DNA of 25,696 bases, taken from NCBI RefSeq assembly GCF_000006405.1, contig NW_003211258.1:111145-136840 (forward strand), written 5' to 3'. A program made the translations under genes and the position numbers. Within the stretch, counting starts at the first letter, position 1. Every line of letters begins with the position of its first letter. The notes under the pieces are model-generated. The model had not been told where the DNA came from, ran no database searches, and saw nothing but the letters and a program-made list of their open reading frames with translations. The DNA is from Perkinsus marinus ATCC 50983 (lineage: Eukaryota; Perkinsozoa; Perkinsida; Perkinsidae). Below are positions 23,911 to 25,696 of this stretch, piece after piece.

Positions 23911-25380
23911 CATTGTCCATCTTGACGTCGGTAGCCGTCTGGCTCAAGTTTTTCTCGCGAAAAATGACTGTCACTGCAACTCGCTCCGATACTCCACAGG
24001 AAGATTCTGGAGGCATCCCTCGCTTCCTAGGGGTGGTGGACGACATCATGGAGGTATGCGATGGATCCAGCATGGCGTCCGGTAAAAGGAAAGAAGTCAA
24101 GGCCCTGCTGGACAAGCTACATAGGATCTATACGGCTGCTCAGGAGGATCTGACGGGTGGACAGAAAAAGCTGATTGATCTGCTTGAGGCTCACACTAAG
24201 GTTAAGGATGAACTTGCTCAGGAGAGGATACGTGGAGGATCTCGTGGCAGTGAGCCTAGGGGATGGCCGTTTGCTGCCTAACCACATAAGCGTCTGGAGC
24301 GTGAAGGTGCTTTGATTTGGGTAACTGGTGGAGACATCGGGTCTGATGACAAGAGCTCCGAGAAACGCATTGCGGTCAGCGATCGAATTGCACAGAAGGC
24401 GAAGGCCACAATCCGTGATAATTTCTTTGCTAAGGACGGCAGATTAGGCATTCGGGTGTCACATGACGATCAGGATGTGGTGAGGCAAGCGGCTAGATCA
24501 CTCGGGTATGAGGCTAAGGTCCTCAATCCTATCGAGCCGGAACTTTTCGCTAGGGATGTGGGCAACGTCTCTGATGACTCACTGAAGGAAGCCATTGGAG
24601 AAGCGTGTCTCACAGCTCATAGGAAGGGATTGAATGCCTTCGTTCGGGTCAAGAAAGAGTCGGCTGTGTCACTCATCAAGGAGGGTGTAAAGGTTGGATG
24701 GCGTTTGCTACGTGTAGAGGAGAAGCACAGGAAGAGGATGTGTTTCAAGTGCTGTGCCATCGGGAAAGAAGCCCACAAAGCTAACGAGTGCAATATGGTG
24801 GCTAAGTGCTACAAATGCGCTCGAGAGGGGCATGAAGGTGGCAATTGCCCGGGTGGAATAGCCAAGTGCGCCAACTGTAGAGAAGAGCACAGAGCAATTG
24901 ATCACAAAGTCTGCCCTGTGGCGCTCAGGCAGTCGGGCCTGGGGTGGGGGACGTGGGCCCTCGGTAGTAGCGCTGGCCTCCGAGGGAGGTAGAACCTGTA
25001 ACATAATAATATTCCAGATAAATATGGGTAGGAGTAGTAGTATTTTCGAGATCCCCATTCAGTGCAAGGACGTAGACATCATAGCGATCCAAGAACTCCC
25101 ACGTAGGGCAGCTTATCTGTCTGCTCTGAGGGAGAGTGGGGAATGGGAGTTGGTCTCAGCTGAGGTGGGACCCCGTAGTGCTTTGCTAATTCAGAGGAGG
25201 CTATCGTACCGTGCTGTCCAAAGTCTTAGTGCAAATCGCGATTGGGCTGAAGTAGATATTGATTGCTCAAGGCCCGGGGTAATGAACTCCAAACCTATCC
25301 GTGTGGTATCGGGATATTGCCCTTCGGACGGGAGAATTTCGATGGATGAATGCCTAGGAGGAATTGACGCATGGAATTCT
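23904..25380 (+). mobile_element. LINE (non-LTR retrotransposon), 5' half, Jockey/I/R1-like
   Basis: ORF1 (about 23961-24992): an N-terminal acidic region with a likely coiled coil (KALLDKLHRIYTAAQEDL), a central domain, then CCHC knuckles near 24740-24920 (CYKCAREGHEGGNC is a perfect CX2CX4HX4C; flanking CFKC and CANC units are looser). One in-frame TAA interrupts ORF1 at 24279-24281. ORF2 begins near 25000 in another frame with an APE-type endonuclease: IIIFQINMGRS, DIIAIQELPR (catalytic Glu region), ALLIQRRLSYRAV and RVVSGYCPSDG. The sequence stops matching a LINE near 25375, where an unrelated minus-strand segment starts, so reverse transcriptase is not present here. The element is truncated or interrupted. 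Confidence 0.8.
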
Positions 25381-25696
25381 GCGAAGTATGCATAGCGTTG
25401 ATAGCCTTAGTCTGTGATTCAATAAGCGAAGCCAGCTGCTTGTCCTTGTCTGGGGAGTGTTGTGCCACCGCCCCGGGGCACGCATGCTCATCCTCGGACA
25501 CAGCCGCCGCAGCGTGCTTGGCCGTCCGAGACTGCTTCCCCCTGTAATCCTCTATAATCTGGCAGACCTCAGTGATACCCTTAGGTCGACGCCTTCTCAA
25601 AACCGGCCTGGCTCCCTCCGGGGCACAGGCAGTAAGCCGATCCAACAACATACGACTCTTAGCCGAAGGGGGAAGTTTCGCCTCCGCCGGTAACAT
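25295..25696 (-). CDS. Unrecognised coding segment at the window edge
   Basis: Open on the minus strand from an ATG at 25696 through about 133 codons. The likely own part is about 25376-25696, since the last residues run into LINE sequence. It has a basic run (RPVLRRRRPKG), a helical-looking stretch (ITEVCQIIEDYRGKQ) and a Gln/Ser-rich end (ESQTKAINAMHTSQNSM). It may be the start of another mobile element inserted into the LINE. I recognise no domain. Confidence 0.35.
   Translation of the reverse strand: MLPAEAKLPPSAKSRMLLDRLTACAPEGARPVLRRRRPKGITEVCQIIEDYRGKQSRTAKHAAAAVSEDEHACPGAVAQHSPDKDKQLASLIESQTKAINAMHTSQNSMRQFLLGIHPSKFSRPKGNIPIPHG

Noticed and set aside
24279-24281. In-frame TAA in LINE ORF1 as a sign of stop-codon reassignment
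   Set aside because: Host genes here end normally with TAA, TAG and TGA, and the LINE is clearly decayed, so a plain nonsense change is simpler.

Overview
The window is nuclear DNA from an intron-rich unicellular eukaryote. Host genes carry many GT-AG introns, most of them only 43-47 nt long. Short dispersed repeats fill the longer introns, and remains of LTR-type and LINE retroelements fill the right end. An alveolate protist (a perkinsid or dinoflagellate relative) is my best guess, but nothing here proves it. A 100-base N run (14133-14232) marks a scaffold gap.

Left part (1-18.8 kb) is a compact gene region. Exons were joined by hand using splice signals, frame and phase. In order: a single-pass membrane protein gene (+, 512-1990); a second membrane protein gene (+, 2134-2586) whose stop lies inside a repeat; a small uncertain gene (-, 3142-3425); an EEF1AKMT1/Efm5-type lysine methyltransferase (-, 3534-4109); a small unknown gene (+, 4240-5113); a 20-exon DDX3/Ded1-like DEAD-box RNA helicase with an RS-rich N-terminus (-, 5235-10293) and a possible gene nested in its longest intron; an unknown seven-exon gene (-, 10740-13346) with one GC-AG intron; a urea transporter gene that encodes only one of the two usual homologous halves (-, 13779-16975); and a small unknown four-exon gene (+, 17456-18805).

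Three short repeat families sit between and inside these genes. R1 has a body of about 130 bp preceded by 1-8 tandem 59-bp monomers. R2 is about 110-175 bp, very similar between copies, and always in the same orientation. R3 is rich in inverted repeats. Two (AAC)n arrays broken up by ATATAC lie inside introns.

Right part (18.8-25.7 kb) holds degenerate retroelement sequence: an LTR-type fossil on the minus strand (gag-like, protease-like and integrase-like parts, about 21.95-23.9 kb), the 5' half of a LINE on the plus strand (23.9-25.4 kb), and an unrecognised minus-strand coding segment at the edge. The most striking signal is a dense set of perfect palindromes with exactly one central base (arms 6-16 nt), concentrated at 19.4-22.8 kb and often chained end to end. 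One repeat copy (14865-14898) suggests that such palindromes arise when an inverted copy of neighbouring DNA is added.
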